Assembly: GCA_023422635.1 (NCBI GenBank)
Contig: JAFAGO010000016.1
Location: forward strand, 1-42,825
Source of the DNA: Bacteroidota bacterium
Lineage (GTDB): Bacteria > Bacteroidota > Bacteroidia > Flavobacteriales > Weeksellaceae
DNA: 42,825 nucleotides
Reading direction: 5' to 3'
The notes below the pieces were generated by a model that worked only from the letters and a program-made list of their open reading frames with translations, was not told where the DNA came from and made no database searches. Both the position numbers and the translations under genes were made by a program. Positions 22,214 to 31,876 of this stretch are shown here, piece by piece. The stretch's first letter is position 1. Each line of letters begins with the position of its first letter.

Positions 22214-25200
22214 ATGCAAAAATTTGTTCAAAATATAGTAGCATTCTCGCTCAAAAATTCATTATTAGTCATTTTTGCAACGATTGGATTGTTGCTTGCA
22301 GGAATTTGGTCTTATAAACATACTCCAATAGAAGCATTTCCAGATGTGACGAATACAAGAGTTCGTGTGATTACACAATGGCCAGGAAGAAGTGCCGAGG
22401 AAATTGAAAAATTTATCACGCTTCCGATTTCTCGTGAGATGAATACAATTCCGAACAAAACTTCGGTGCGTTCGATTTCGTTATTTGGTTTGTCGGTTGT
22501 TACGGTGATTTTTGATGATCACGTAGATGATTTTTATGCGCAACAGTACGCTTCCAACAGAATGGGAAACGTGGAAATGCCAGATGGTGCAGGTTTTGAA
22601 ATCGAACCTCCTTCTGGAGCAACTGGCGAAATTTATCGGTATGTGATTAAAAGTAAACTTCCGATTAAAGAAGTGACAGCAATTCAGGATTGGGTGATCG
22701 AAAGAGAATTACTTGCCGTTCCTGGAGTTGCGGATATTGTAAGTTTTGGTGGTGAAGAAAAAACATACGAAATTAAAATCAATCCTACCGAACTTCAGAA
22801 TTATGATTTATCGCCTTTAGATGTTTTTGAAGCGGTTTCAAAAAGTAATATCAATGTTGGAGGAGATGTGGTTTCGCAAGGAGATCAAGCGTATGTTGTT
22901 CGTGGAATTGGACTTTTAGATAAGAAAGAGGATATTGAAAATATTCAGATAAAAGTTCAGCGTTCTACACCGATTTTGGTAAAACACGTTGCTGAAGTTG
23001 TTGTATCTGCAAAACCGAGATTGGGACAAGTTGGTTACAACAAAGAGAATGATGTAGTAGAAGGAATTGTGATTATGCTTCGTGGCGAAAATCCAAGTGA
23101 TGTAATCGCTCGTTTGAAAGACAGAATTACAGAACTTAATGGTGGTGAACTTCCAGGAGATGTGGAAATAATTCCTGTTGTAGATAGAACAGAACTTGTA
23201 AATACCACAGTTCATACCGTAACTAAAAATTTAGTTGAAGGAGTGATTTTGGTTTCCATTATCGTTTTTATTTTCTTGTACAATTGGAGAACGACGTTTA
23301 TAGTAGCATCTGTAATTCCTTTGGCATTTATGTTTGCGATTATTATGTTGAAAATTCAAGGTTTGCCAGCGAATTTAATTTCGATGGGAGCATTGGATTT
23401 CGGATTACTTTTGGAGGGAACACTCGTGATTGTTGAACACGTTTTTGTCGCCTTGGAACACAAGGCCAAGAAAATTGGAATGGAACGATTCAACAAGATT
23501 TCCAAACTCGGTATTATCAAAAAAAGTGCAGGAAGCGTAGCAAGTTATATTTTCTTTGCATTGCTCATTTTAATTGTTGCTTTGATGCCGATTTTCTCCT
23601 TTCAAAAAGTGGAAGGGAAGATGTTTTCACCTTTGGCATTTACGTTAGGATATGCGTTGTTAGGTTCATTAATATTGAGTTTGACTTATGTTCCTGCGAT
23701 GTGTAAATTGCTTTTGACCAAAAATATCGAAGAAAAGGAAAATTTCATTTCAAGGTTTTTTAGAACGAATATTTACAAACTGTATGAATTTAGTTTTAAA
23801 CATAAAAAAGGATTTATCATTGGTTTCGTTGCGCTTTTGGCGATTTGTGGACTTCGATTTTCTAATTATGGTTCGGAATTTTTACCAAAATTGAATGAAG
23901 GTGCCATTTACGTAAGAGCAACACTTCCCAATTCCGTCAACTTGGATGAATCAGTTCGTTTAACAAAAGAAATGAAAACGATTTTGATGAAATATGATGA
24001 GGTAAAATTCGTAATGACGCAAACAGGAAGACCAAATGATGGAACCGATCCAACAGGATTTTTCAACATCGAATTTAATATTCAATTAAAACCTGAAAAC
24101 GAGTGGAAAAAGAAGATTTCGAAAGAGGAATTATTAGAACAAATGCGGGTTTCATTAGAAAAATTCCCAGGAATTAATTTTGGATTTAGTCAACCCATTC
24201 AGGATAATGTGGAAGAATATGTAGCAGGAGTAAAAGCACCTTTGGTCATTAAAATTTTTGGAAACGATCTGTATCAACTCGAAGATTATGCCAATCAAGT
24301 AGCGAACTCGATTAAAACTGTACCTGGAATTTCTGACGTAAATGTGTTTAAAAATATTGGACTTCCAGAATTGAGGATTCAATTACACGATGCTTTAATG
24401 GCGAAATACGGAGTGTCGAAAGCAGATGCACAAGCCGTGATTGAAATGACGATTGGTGGACAAGCTGCAACGCAATTTTATGAAGACGAAAGAATGTTCG
24501 ATGTGATGTTGAGGTTCGAAAAGCAATATCGTGACACCCCAGAAAAAATTGCCAATATTTTGATTCCGACCGAAGATGGTAGAAAGGTTCCATTAAAAGA
24601 AATTGCAACCATTGATTTTCATACAGGTCCATCTTTTATTTATCGTGAAGGAAACAGCCGATATATCGGTGTTGGTTTCAATATTGAAGGTCGAGATTTA
24701 GGAAGTACCATTGCAGAAGCAAAGAAAAAAGTCGAAAAGGAAGTCAAGATTCCGAAAAGCCACAAAATGACTTGGGCTGGAGAATTTGAAAGTAAAGAAA
24801 GAGCCGCAAAACAATTGGCAACGGTTGTTCCTATTTCTTTGGTGCTGATTTTAACGTTGTTGTATTTCAATTTTGGAAATATGAAAGACACCATTATTTC
24901 TTCCATAACATTGGCTTTTGCATTTATTGGTGGATTTATTTCGCTTTGGATGACTGGAACCATTTTCGGAATTTCTGCTGGGATCGGATTCATTATTCTT
25001 TTTGGTGTTGCAACAATTGACGGAATTGTCTTGATAGGCGTGATGAAAGAAAATCTCCGTAACAAAATGTCCTTAAAAGAAGCCATAAGTCACGGTGTTG
25101 AAAGTAGAATTCGACCTGTGGTAATGATTGCTTTAATGGGTTCTATGGGACTTTTACCAGCAGCATTATCTCACGGAATGGGCTCTGAAATTCAAAAACC

Positions 25201-25303
25201 TTTAGCGATTATGATTGTGGGCGGACTGATTATTTGTATGATCCTGTCTTTTACGATTTTGCCTGTGATTTTTTATTATTCATATCGAAAGAAAAATAAG
25301 TAA
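22214..25303 (+). CDS. Heavy-metal RND efflux transporter (CzcA-type)
   Basis: This 1029-residue inner-membrane proton antiporter has the classic RND pattern: TM1 at about 12-32, large periplasmic loop, TM2-6 at about 335-490, second loop, TM7-12 at about 535 and 860-1020. The opening TPIEAFPDVTNTRVRVITQWPG...EEIEKFITLPISREMN is diagnostic of the metal (HME) subfamily. The proton-relay motif in TM4 reads DFGLLLEGTLVIVEH, giving Asp395, Glu401 and Glu408; CzcA has Asp402, Asp408 and Glu415, so the middle Asp is Glu here. The Met triad of copper-type CusA is not seen, so divalent metals (Zn, Co, Cd, Ni) are more likely than Cu or Ag. It follows the adaptor gene after a repeat-containing 279-bp spacer and ends 5 bp from convergent pncB. 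Confidence 0.93.
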   Translation: MQKFVQNIVAFSLKNSLLVIFATIGLLLAGIWSYKHTPIEAFPDVTNTRVRVITQWPGRSAEEIEKFITLPISREMNTIPNKTSVRSISLFGLSVVTVIFDDHVDDFYAQQYASNRMGNVEMPDGAGFEIEPPSGATGEIYRYVIKSKLPIKEVTAIQDWVIERELLAVPGVADIVSFGGEEKTYEIKINPTELQNYDLSPLDVFEAVSKSNINVGGDVVSQGDQAYVVRGIGLLDKKEDIENIQIKVQRSTPILVKHVAEVVVSAKPRLGQVGYNKENDVVEGIVIMLRGENPSDVIARLKDRITELNGGELPGDVEIIPVVDRTELVNTTVHTVTKNLVEGVILVSIIVFIFLYNWRTTFIVASVIPLAFMFAIIMLKIQGLPANLISMGALDFGLLLEGTLVIVEHVFVALEHKAKKIGMERFNKISKLGIIKKSAGSVASYIFFALLILIVALMPIFSFQKVEGKMFSPLAFTLGYALLGSLILSLTYVPAMCKLLLTKNIEEKENFISRFFRTNIYKLYEFSFKHKKGFIIGFVALLAICGLRFSNYGSEFLPKLNEGAIYVRATLPNSVNLDESVRLTKEMKTILMKYDEVKFVMTQTGRPNDGTDPTGFFNIEFNIQLKPENEWKKKISKEELLEQMRVSLEKFPGINFGFSQPIQDNVEEYVAGVKAPLVIKIFGNDLYQLEDYANQVANSIKTVPGISDVNVFKNIGLPELRIQLHDALMAKYGVSKADAQAVIEMTIGGQAATQFYEDERMFDVMLRFEKQYRDTPEKIANILIPTEDGRKVPLKEIATIDFHTGPSFIYREGNSRYIGVGFNIEGRDLGSTIAEAKKKVEKEVKIPKSHKMTWAGEFESKERAAKQLATVVPISLVLILTLLYFNFGNMKDTIISSITLAFAFIGGFISLWMTGTIFGISAGIGFIILFGVATIDGIVLIGVMKENLRNKMSLKEAISHGVESRIRPVVMIALMGSMGLLPAALSHGMGSEIQKPLAIMIVGGLIICMILSFTILPVIFYYSYRKKNK

Positions 25304-25308
25304 TACTA

Positions 25309-26511
25309 TTAATTCTTAATCCTTAAAAATTCTTTTGCGAGTTCGATCATTTTGGGATCGCCAGTATATTTCCCGTGTTCATCAGAAAGTTTTACGGTAG
25401 GAATCCATTCTTTATTTTCCGCTTGTACGCCAATTAATTTCATTACGATGTTCATCGGTTTTAAACCTACATCATTGGTAAGGTTGGTGCCAATGCCAAA
25501 GGAAATTCCGATTTTTCCACTGCAATAGTTGGTGATTTCTTCCACTTTTTCAAGATTGAGTCCATCGGAGAAAATAATATATTTATAAAGTGGATTAATT
25601 CCATTTTTTACATAATGTGCGATGGTTTTATCAGCGAACTCAAGAGGATCTCCACTGTCGTGACGAACACCATCAAACAATTTTGTGAACATTTTATCAA
25701 ATTGCTGAAAGAAAACATCTGTCGTAAAAGTATCCGAAAGCGCAACTCCAAGATCACCGCGATAAATATCCGTCCAATGTTCAAGTGCAATTTTGTTGGC
25801 CATTTTGAAACCATATTCTGCAGCGTGAAACATAAACCATTCGTGAGCGTGTGTTCCGATTGGTTTAACGCCATATTTCATTGCAAAATGAACGTTTGAG
25901 GTTCCAATAAATGAAGAATCTTTTTTATTTAAAGCATTTACAACAATATCTTCAACATTGTAGGAATGTCTTCTTCGGGTTCCAAATTCGGCAAAAGTTA
26001 CCCCAAGATCATTGAGCTTTTGAGCTTTATCCAACGTTCTTTCAATTACTGTTTCGTTAGAATCTCTTTCCATGTGATTCATTTCGTAATGCAACTCCGA
26101 AATTAAGGCCAATAAAGGGACTTCCCATAAAATGGTTCGGTACCATAATCCTTCTACGGTCACTTTTAAGTCATTCCCGATTTGTTCGATAAAAACTTCA
26201 GATGGATCATAATGGTATCCTTCTAAAAAATCCAAATAAGGCAAATCGATGTAAGGGCAAGTTTTGGCCATAAATTTCTTCTCGTCTTTAGAAAGATGAA
26301 GTTCTGCCATAGAATTTACCGCGCATCGTAGTTCAGCGGCAAAGCCTTCGGGGAATTGATGCTTACCGCGATTAATAAATTCATATTTTACGATTTGGCT
26401 TGGGAAAAGCTTAACCACAGCATTTTGCATCGTGATTTTATAGAAATCGTTATCGAGAATGGATTTTAATGTAGCCAAGTTTTGAGGATTTAAATGGGTT
26501 TCTTTTTCCAA
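25309..26511 (-). CDS. pncB: Nicotinate phosphoribosyltransferase
   Basis: This 400-residue enzyme of NAD salvage joins nicotinate and PRPP to give nicotinate mononucleotide, with ATP hydrolysis through a phospho-His. The N-terminus (SILDNDFYKITMQNAVVKLFP) aligns with full-length PncB. The central GTHAHEWF near residues 219-226 contains the His region that is phosphorylated in the family, RHDSGDP is near 281-287, and SFGIGTNLTNDVG near the end binds phosphate. Length is normal. The start is TTG (26509-26511): the frame upstream contains no ATG, and the next Met is residue 28, inside the conserved region. A terminator-like hairpin lies immediately before the start. It is convergent with the RND pump gene, 5 bp apart. 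Confidence 0.93.
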   Translation of the reverse strand: MEKETHLNPQNLATLKSILDNDFYKITMQNAVVKLFPSQIVKYEFINRGKHQFPEGFAAELRCAVNSMAELHLSKDEKKFMAKTCPYIDLPYLDFLEGYHYDPSEVFIEQIGNDLKVTVEGLWYRTILWEVPLLALISELHYEMNHMERDSNETVIERTLDKAQKLNDLGVTFAEFGTRRRHSYNVEDIVVNALNKKDSSFIGTSNVHFAMKYGVKPIGTHAHEWFMFHAAEYGFKMANKIALEHWTDIYRGDLGVALSDTFTTDVFFQQFDKMFTKLFDGVRHDSGDPLEFADKTIAHYVKNGINPLYKYIIFSDGLNLEKVEEITNYCSGKIGISFGIGTNLTNDVGLKPMNIVMKLIGVQAENKEWIPTVKLSDEHGKYTGDPKMIELAKEFLRIKN

Positions 26512-26515
26512 AAAT

Positions 26516-26548
26516 AGAAAAACGCCTTTATATAAAAGCGTTTTTTAT
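26516..26548. terminator. Symmetric hairpin in the pncB leader (terminator-like)
   Basis: AAAAACGC pairs with GCGTTTTT, continued after a C-A mismatch by TTTA/TAAA. On the minus strand it is followed by T-rich sequence directly before the pncB TTG start, and on the plus strand by TTTTTTATTATTT. It can act on either strand. On the minus strand it would be a leader hairpin that could limit pncB expression. Confidence 0.55.
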
Positions 26549-26839
26549 TATTTAATTCTTAGAAAATCGTTTTAAATATCCACTCATTTTAATAGTTTTG
26601 TTCATCTTTATTAATATGTGATATGAATGTAAGTTTTTCGTATAGATTGTTTTACGATAATTTAACGTTTTCGGTTTGATGTGAAAAGATGCAATGTTTT
26701 ATAGTTTTTTCTTAACGCTTTTGAGTGAATCTTGATTTACAGAAATTATGAGCACTTTCCTTCTTTAAAAAGAATCCCTAAAAAGATGTAAATTTACGTG
26801 CTGTAAAAGTGATTTGCGGTGTTCACATAGTGTTGCAAC
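26549..26839. other. Gene-free divergent spacer
   Basis: This is the rest of the 328-bp spacer between the pncB start and the GT-C-like gene. It is AT-rich. I see no reading frame, repeat or confident -7/-33 promoter on either strand. Confidence 0.5.
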
Positions 26840-28441
26840 ATGAAAATAAAAAGTTTTTGGATCACAAGTATTGTCTTCATTTCTATACTGACGGGATATA
26901 TTTTGTGGTCGTTACATTTTACTGAAAACTATTTCACCTATTTGTTGGATGATGCGTATATTCATCTTGCGGTGGCAAAAAATTTTGCACTCCATCACGT
27001 TTGGGGAATTACGAAATACCAGTTTTCTTCCACGTCATCCTCGCCTTTATTTACCTTTTTGCTAAGTTGCTTGATTTCTGTTTTCGGAAATTTTGAATTA
27101 ATTCCTTTAATTCTCAATATCATTCTTTCTATTGCTTGTGTTTATGCGGTGAATGTTTATTATGCTGCAATTTTTAAGAAATCAGGAACTATTGTTGTAG
27201 CGGTTTTGTTTACTTTGTTTTTTGCGGTTTTCCCAATGCAGGTTTTATCGGGGATGGAGCATGTTCTTCAAGTCTTTCTCATGATCATAAATATGATCAA
27301 TCTGCGAAAGTGGTGGATTTCAGATTTTAAAGATAACGGTGCGGCCTATTGGTTTTATTTTACTATTTCGTTGATGGGATTGGTGCGTTTCGAAAGTATG
27401 TTCTATTTTGCTGCGTTGGCTTTTTGCTTTGTATTGATAAAGCAATTGAAGTGTGCTGCATTAACGTTGTTACTTGGTTTTCTGCCAATCCTTATTTTTG
27501 GGTATTTTAATTATGTTGAAGGAGGTTATTTCTTTCCGAATTCAGTTTTGGTAAAAGGGTTTAAGCCTCACTCTGGAGCGGTAGTAGAGCAGTTGTATTT
27601 TTTCCTAATCAAGAAGTTTTTTCTCAATCCAAGTTTTTATAAATTAATTGTTGTTCCGCTGGTATTTGTAGGGTATTTATTCTATAAAGATTATAAAGAA
27701 CACAGAAATTTGAAGGTGGTTTTTCGGAAAAATTTTCTTCTGATTGCAATTGTGCTAACGATGATTCAGCATACGATGTTTGCAGATTTTCGTGGATTTT
27801 ACCGTTATGAAGCTTATTTGATGGTTGCGTTTTCAATGGTTGCCATTCCGAGGGTTTCAAATTTTTTCCATCATTTTCGAAAAGCGTTTCGACAAGATTT
27901 CTTTATAAGCGTTTTGGTTTTGTCGACGCTTGTGCTGTTCATCTATAAAAATGCATATGCACATTATATGTTGATGTATTGTAGTAAAAATATTTACGAG
28001 CAACAAATTCAATCGGCGAGGTTTCTTCATCAATATTATAATAATTCTAAGGTTATTGCCAACGACATTGGTGCCATTTCATATTTTACCGATATTCATT
28101 TGTTGGATTTTGTAGCCTTAGGTTCTGCAGAAATGATTCCTTTTAGCGAAAACGGGAAACCTTTCGATCAAGAATTTAAAAATTACCTTACCGAATACGG
28201 AGAAAAAAATGCCTATGATGTTGCCATTGTGTATGATCGATGGCTTAATGGACAAATTCCCGATACGTGGACCAAGGCTGCAGATTTTTATATATCAAAA
28301 CCCAATTTGGCAGCTGCAATTGATAAAGTTTCAATTTATGCAGTAAATCCAGATGAATATCAGTCGCTTATCCGAAATATTAAGCATTTCAAGTGGAATG
28401 TTAATGATAGAGTTGAATTGGTGGGTAATAAAAATAAATAA
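26840..28441 (+). CDS. Polytopic membrane protein resembling GT-C glycosyltransferases
   Basis: This 533-residue protein has about 10-11 predicted transmembrane helices in the first 385 residues and a soluble C-terminal region of about 150 residues. The first extracytoplasmic loop contains LLDDAYIHLAVAKNFA near residues 36-51. The paired acidic DD there is the position of the catalytic acidic motif in GT-C enzymes that use lipid-linked sugars, followed by the SSTSSSPLFTFLL segment common in this group. The C-terminal part (KVIANDIGAISYFTDIHLLDFVALGS) also resembles family members. The sugar and acceptor are unknown. It is followed after 82 bp by rpsL, which has its own promoter. No functional link to translation is implied. 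Confidence 0.7.
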   Translation: MKIKSFWITSIVFISILTGYILWSLHFTENYFTYLLDDAYIHLAVAKNFALHHVWGITKYQFSSTSSSPLFTFLLSCLISVFGNFELIPLILNIILSIACVYAVNVYYAAIFKKSGTIVVAVLFTLFFAVFPMQVLSGMEHVLQVFLMIINMINLRKWWISDFKDNGAAYWFYFTISLMGLVRFESMFYFAALAFCFVLIKQLKCAALTLLLGFLPILIFGYFNYVEGGYFFPNSVLVKGFKPHSGAVVEQLYFFLIKKFFLNPSFYKLIVVPLVFVGYLFYKDYKEHRNLKVVFRKNFLLIAIVLTMIQHTMFADFRGFYRYEAYLMVAFSMVAIPRVSNFFHHFRKAFRQDFFISVLVLSTLVLFIYKNAYAHYMLMYCSKNIYEQQIQSARFLHQYYNNSKVIANDIGAISYFTDIHLLDFVALGSAEMIPFSENGKPFDQEFKNYLTEYGEKNAYDVAIVYDRWLNGQIPDTWTKAADFYISKPNLAAAIDKVSIYAVNPDEYQSLIRNIKHFKWNVNDRVELVGNKNK

Positions 28442-28468
28442 TCAATCTATAATATTTTCTTTCAGGCA

Positions 28469-28499
28469 CTTGCGGGTTCGAAAAAATTCATTACTTTTG
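28469..28499 (+). promoter_or_regulatory. Promoter of the rpsL operon
   Basis: CTTG (28469-28472), exactly 19 nt, TACTTTTG (28492-28499). It matches the Bacteroidota promoter and has the same spacing as the rpmE2 promoter. The leader before the rpsL ATG (28523) would be only about 17 nt. Confidence 0.78.
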
Positions 28500-28522
28500 C
28501 ACCCTAAAATAAAAAGCATTTT

Positions 28523-28903
28523 ATGCCTACTATTCAACAATTAGTAAGAAAAGGAAGAGCCACACTTGCCAAGAAGAGCAAATCGGCTGCTTTGGATTCT
28601 TGTCCTCAAAGAAGAGGCGTGTGTACGAGAGTATATACTACTACTCCTAAGAAACCAAACTCTGCGCTTAGAAAAGTTGCAAGGGTAAGACTTTCTAACG
28701 GAAAAGAAGTAAACGCCTATATCCCGGGAGAAGGACATAATCTCCAAGAGCACTCGATAGTATTGGTACGTGGCGGAAGAGTTAAAGATTTACCGGGAGT
28801 TCGTTATCACATTGTTCGTGGTGCTTTGGATACTGCCGGAGTAAACGGAAGAACACAACGTCGTTCTAAGTATGGTGCTAAAAGACCTAAGGCTGCCAAG
28901 TAA
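28523..28903 (+). CDS. rpsL: 30S ribosomal protein S12
   Basis: S12 is a decoding-centre protein. The 126-residue sequence has MPTIQQLVRKGR, SPQRRGVC-type CPQRRGVCTRV, TTPKKPNSALRKVARVRL (Lys43 and Lys44) and GGRVKDLPGVRYHIVRG. The two Lys positions at which substitutions usually give streptomycin resistance are wild type. It is the first gene of rpsL-rpsG-fusA-rpsJ, 26 bp before rpsG. Confidence 0.98.
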   Translation: MPTIQQLVRKGRATLAKKSKSAALDSCPQRRGVCTRVYTTTPKKPNSALRKVARVRLSNGKEVNAYIPGEGHNLQEHSIVLVRGGRVKDLPGVRYHIVRGALDTAGVNGRTQRRSKYGAKRPKAAK

Positions 28904-28929
28904 TCATTAAATTTTAAAGAAACGAAACA

Positions 28930-29406
28930 ATGAGAAAGACAAAAGCGAAAAAAAGACCGTTGTTACCGGATCCGAAGTTTAATGATCAGCTGGTAACGCG
29001 ATTTGTGAATAACTTGATGCTTGATGGTAAAAAATCAATCGCATTCAAGATTTTCTATGATGCTTTAGAAATCGTAGAAAACAAAAAAGGAGATAATGAA
29101 AAATCATCTCTTGAAATCTGGAAAGATGCCCTAACAAATGTAATGCCTCACGTTGAAGTGCGTTCAAGAAGAGTCGGTGGTGCTAACTTCCAGATCCCAA
29201 TGCCAATTAGAGCTGATAGAAAAATTTCTATGGCAATGAAATGGTTAATTAAGTATGCAAAAGCAAGAAACGATAAGTCGATGGCACTTAAACTTTCTGC
29301 TGAAATCTTAGCCGCTTCAAAAGAAGAAGGTGCTGCGTTCAAAAAGAAAACCGATACTCACAAAATGGCGGAAGCAAACAAAGCATTCTCGCATTTTAAA
29401 TTCTAA
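28930..29406 (+). CDS. rpsG: 30S ribosomal protein S7
   Basis: S7 nucleates assembly of the 30S head by binding the 3' domain of 16S rRNA. The 158-residue sequence starts MRKTKAKKRPLLPDPKF and has VTRFVNNLMLDGKKS, VMPHVEVRSRRVGGANFQIPMP and the C-terminal AEANKAFSHFKF. It ends 6 bp before fusA, so the two are likely translationally coupled. In E. coli S7 represses this operon; whether that holds here is not visible. Confidence 0.98.
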   Translation: MRKTKAKKRPLLPDPKFNDQLVTRFVNNLMLDGKKSIAFKIFYDALEIVENKKGDNEKSSLEIWKDALTNVMPHVEVRSRRVGGANFQIPMPIRADRKISMAMKWLIKYAKARNDKSMALKLSAEILAASKEEGAAFKKKTDTHKMAEANKAFSHFKF

Positions 29407-29412
29407 TCTGAA

Positions 29413-31530
29413 ATGGGAAGAGACCTTAAATATACACGTAATATTGGTATTGCTGCACACATTGATGCAGGTAAAACCACCACTACAGAAAGGATTTTAT
29501 TCTACACAGGTAAAACCCACAAAATTGGGGAAGTTCACGAAGGTGCTTCTACAATGGACTGGATGGAACAAGAAGCTGAAAGAGGGATTACAATTACTTC
29601 TGCAGCAACTACCTGTAAGTGGAATTTCCCAACAGATCAAGGTAAACTTTTACCAGGATCTAAAGAATATCACTTCAACATCATCGATACACCGGGACAC
29701 GTTGACTTTACCGTAGAGGTAAACCGTTCTTTAAGAGTATTAGATGGTTTGGTATTCCTTTTCTCAGCAGTAGATGGAGTAGAACCACAATCTGAAACCA
29801 ACTGGAGACTTGCAGATAACTACAAAGTTGCCAGAATGGGATTCGTTAATAAAATGGACCGTCAAGGTGCCGATTTCTTGAACGTTGTAAAACAAGTAAA
29901 AGAAATGTTAGGTTCCAATGCAGTTCCAATCGTTTTGCCAATCGGTGCTGAAGAAGATTTTAAAGGGGTTGTAGACCTTATTAAAAACAGAGCAATCGTA
30001 TGGGATGAAGCAGGACAAGGAGCAACTTTCGAAGTTGTGCCAATTCCTGAAGATATGAAAGATGAGGTTTTGGAATACAGAGAAAAATTAGTTGAAGCTG
30101 TTGCCGATTACGACGATACTTTGATGGAAAAATTCTTTGAAGATCCAGATTCTATCACAGAAGAAGAAATCAACGAAGCGCTTAGAAAAGCAACAATTGA
30201 TCTTTCTATCATTCCAATGACTTGCGGTTCTTCCTTTAAAAACAAAGGAGTTCAGTTTATGCTTGATGCTGTTTGTAAATACCTTCCTTCACCAATGGAT
30301 AAGGATGATATTAAAGGAACAGATCCAAAAACTGACGAAGAAATCATCAGAAAACCTAGCGTTTCTGATCCATTCGCAGCATTGGCTTTCAAGATCGCAA
30401 CCGATCCATTCGTAGGTCGTCTTGCATTCTTTAGAGCATATTCTGGCCGTCTTGACGCTGGTTCTTATGTATTGAACACAAGATCTGGTAACAAAGAAAG
30501 AATTTCCAGAATCTACCAAATGCACGCAAACAAACAAAATCCAGTAGAATATATTGAAGCTGGAGATATTGGTGCAGCTGTAGGATTTAAAGATATTAAA
30601 ACTGGTGATACTTTATCTGATGAAAAGAACCCAATCGTTCTTGAATCAATGATTTTCCCAGATCCAGTAATTGGTATTGCTGTTGAACCAAAAACAAAAG
30701 CAGACCAAGATAAAATGGGGAACGCTTTGGCTAAATTAGCTGAAGAAGATCCAACCTTCACCGTGAAAACAGACGAAGCTTCAGGACAAACCATTATTTC
30801 TGGTATGGGTGAGCTTCACTTGGATATCATCGTGGATCGTATGAGAAGAGAGTTTAAAGTAGAAGTAAACCAAGGGCAACCTCAGGTTGAATACAAAGAA
30901 GCACTTACTCAAACAGCAAACCACAGAGAAGTATACAAAAAACAATCTGGTGGTCGTGGTAAATTCGCAGATATTGTGTTTACTATTGGTCCAGCTGAAG
31001 AAGGTAAAACTGGTCTTGAATTCGTCAACGAAATTAAAGGGGGTAACATTCCTAAAGAATTTATTCCTTCCGTTGAAAAAGGATTTAGAGAAGCAATGAA
31101 GAACGGGCCTTTGGCTGGTTTCGAAGTTGATGCAATGAAAGTTACATTGAAAGATGGATCTTTCCACGCAGTAGACTCCGACCAATTGTCTTTCGAATTG
31201 GCTGCTAAATTAGGATTTAAAGAATCTGGTAGAGCTGCTAAAGCAGTAATCATGGAACCAATCATGAAGCTTGAAGTAGTTACTCCTGAAGAATATATGG
31301 GTGATATCGTAGGTGACCTTAACAGAAGAAGAGGTACTGTAAACGGTATGGACGATAGAAATAATGCTAAAGTTATTAAAGCTTTTGTACCACTATCTGA
31401 AATGTTTGGTTATGTAACTTCGCTTAGAACACTTTCTTCCGGTAGAGCAACTTCCTCAATGGAATTTGAGAAATACGAAGCCGCTCCACAAAATATCGCT
31501 GAAGATGTAATCGCTAAAGCGAAAGGTTAA
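29413..31530 (+). CDS. fusA: Translation elongation factor G
   Basis: EF-G is the GTPase that drives tRNA-mRNA translocation and, with RRF, ribosome recycling. The 705-residue protein has the P-loop AHIDAGKTT at residues 15-23, switch region RGITITSAATT, DTPGHVDF near 94-101 and NKMD near 147-150. The later domains include the domain IV segment and the C-terminal GYVTSLRTLSSGRATSSMEF. Length and motifs are those of the housekeeping form. Codon use favours the same codons as the neighbouring ribosomal genes, consistent with high expression. It lies between rpsG (6 bp) and rpsJ (19 bp). Confidence 0.98.
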   Translation: MGRDLKYTRNIGIAAHIDAGKTTTTERILFYTGKTHKIGEVHEGASTMDWMEQEAERGITITSAATTCKWNFPTDQGKLLPGSKEYHFNIIDTPGHVDFTVEVNRSLRVLDGLVFLFSAVDGVEPQSETNWRLADNYKVARMGFVNKMDRQGADFLNVVKQVKEMLGSNAVPIVLPIGAEEDFKGVVDLIKNRAIVWDEAGQGATFEVVPIPEDMKDEVLEYREKLVEAVADYDDTLMEKFFEDPDSITEEEINEALRKATIDLSIIPMTCGSSFKNKGVQFMLDAVCKYLPSPMDKDDIKGTDPKTDEEIIRKPSVSDPFAALAFKIATDPFVGRLAFFRAYSGRLDAGSYVLNTRSGNKERISRIYQMHANKQNPVEYIEAGDIGAAVGFKDIKTGDTLSDEKNPIVLESMIFPDPVIGIAVEPKTKADQDKMGNALAKLAEEDPTFTVKTDEASGQTIISGMGELHLDIIVDRMRREFKVEVNQGQPQVEYKEALTQTANHREVYKKQSGGRGKFADIVFTIGPAEEGKTGLEFVNEIKGGNIPKEFIPSVEKGFREAMKNGPLAGFEVDAMKVTLKDGSFHAVDSDQLSFELAAKLGFKESGRAAKAVIMEPIMKLEVVTPEEYMGDIVGDLNRRRGTVNGMDDRNNAKVIKAFVPLSEMFGYVTSLRTLSSGRATSSMEFEKYEAAPQNIAEDVIAKAKG

Positions 31531-31549
31531 TCATTAAAACTGAATTATA

Positions 31550-31855
31550 ATGTCACAAAGAATCAGAATAAAATTAAAGTCTTACGATTACAATTTGGTA
31601 GATAAGTCTGCTGAGAAAATCGTTAAAACTGTAAAATCTACAGGTGCTGTGGTGAACGGACCAATTCCGTTGCCAACTCACAAAAGAATCTTTACTGTAT
31701 TAAGATCTCCGCACGTAAACAAAAAAGCAAGAGAACAGTTCCAACTTTCTGCACACAAAAGATTGATGGATATCTATTCTTCTTCTTCTAAAACTGTAGA
31801 TGCTTTGATGAAGCTAGAGCTTCCATCTGGAGTAGATGTTGAAATTAAAGTGTGA
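31550..31855 (+). CDS. rpsJ: 30S ribosomal protein S10
   Basis: This 101-residue protein starts MSQRIRIKLKSYDYNLVDKSAEKIV and has the family signature GPIPLPTHKRIFTVLRSPHVNKKAREQF and the C-terminal ELPSGVDVEIKV. S10 is part of the 30S head and also the NusE antitermination factor. It is attached to the str-type operon (rpsL-rpsG-fusA), as in other Bacteroidota, but is followed directly by a strong terminator rather than by rplC and the rest of the S10 operon. Confidence 0.98.
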   Translation: MSQRIRIKLKSYDYNLVDKSAEKIVKTVKSTGAVVNGPIPLPTHKRIFTVLRSPHVNKKAREQFQLSAHKRLMDIYSSSSKTVDALMKLELPSGVDVEIKV

Positions 31856-31876
31856 TCCCACATTTTAATTAGATAT

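Noticed and set aside
30781..31265. Long minus-strand frames inside fusA
   Set aside because: They are shadow frames of a strongly conserved gene, with no start context or recognisable domain.
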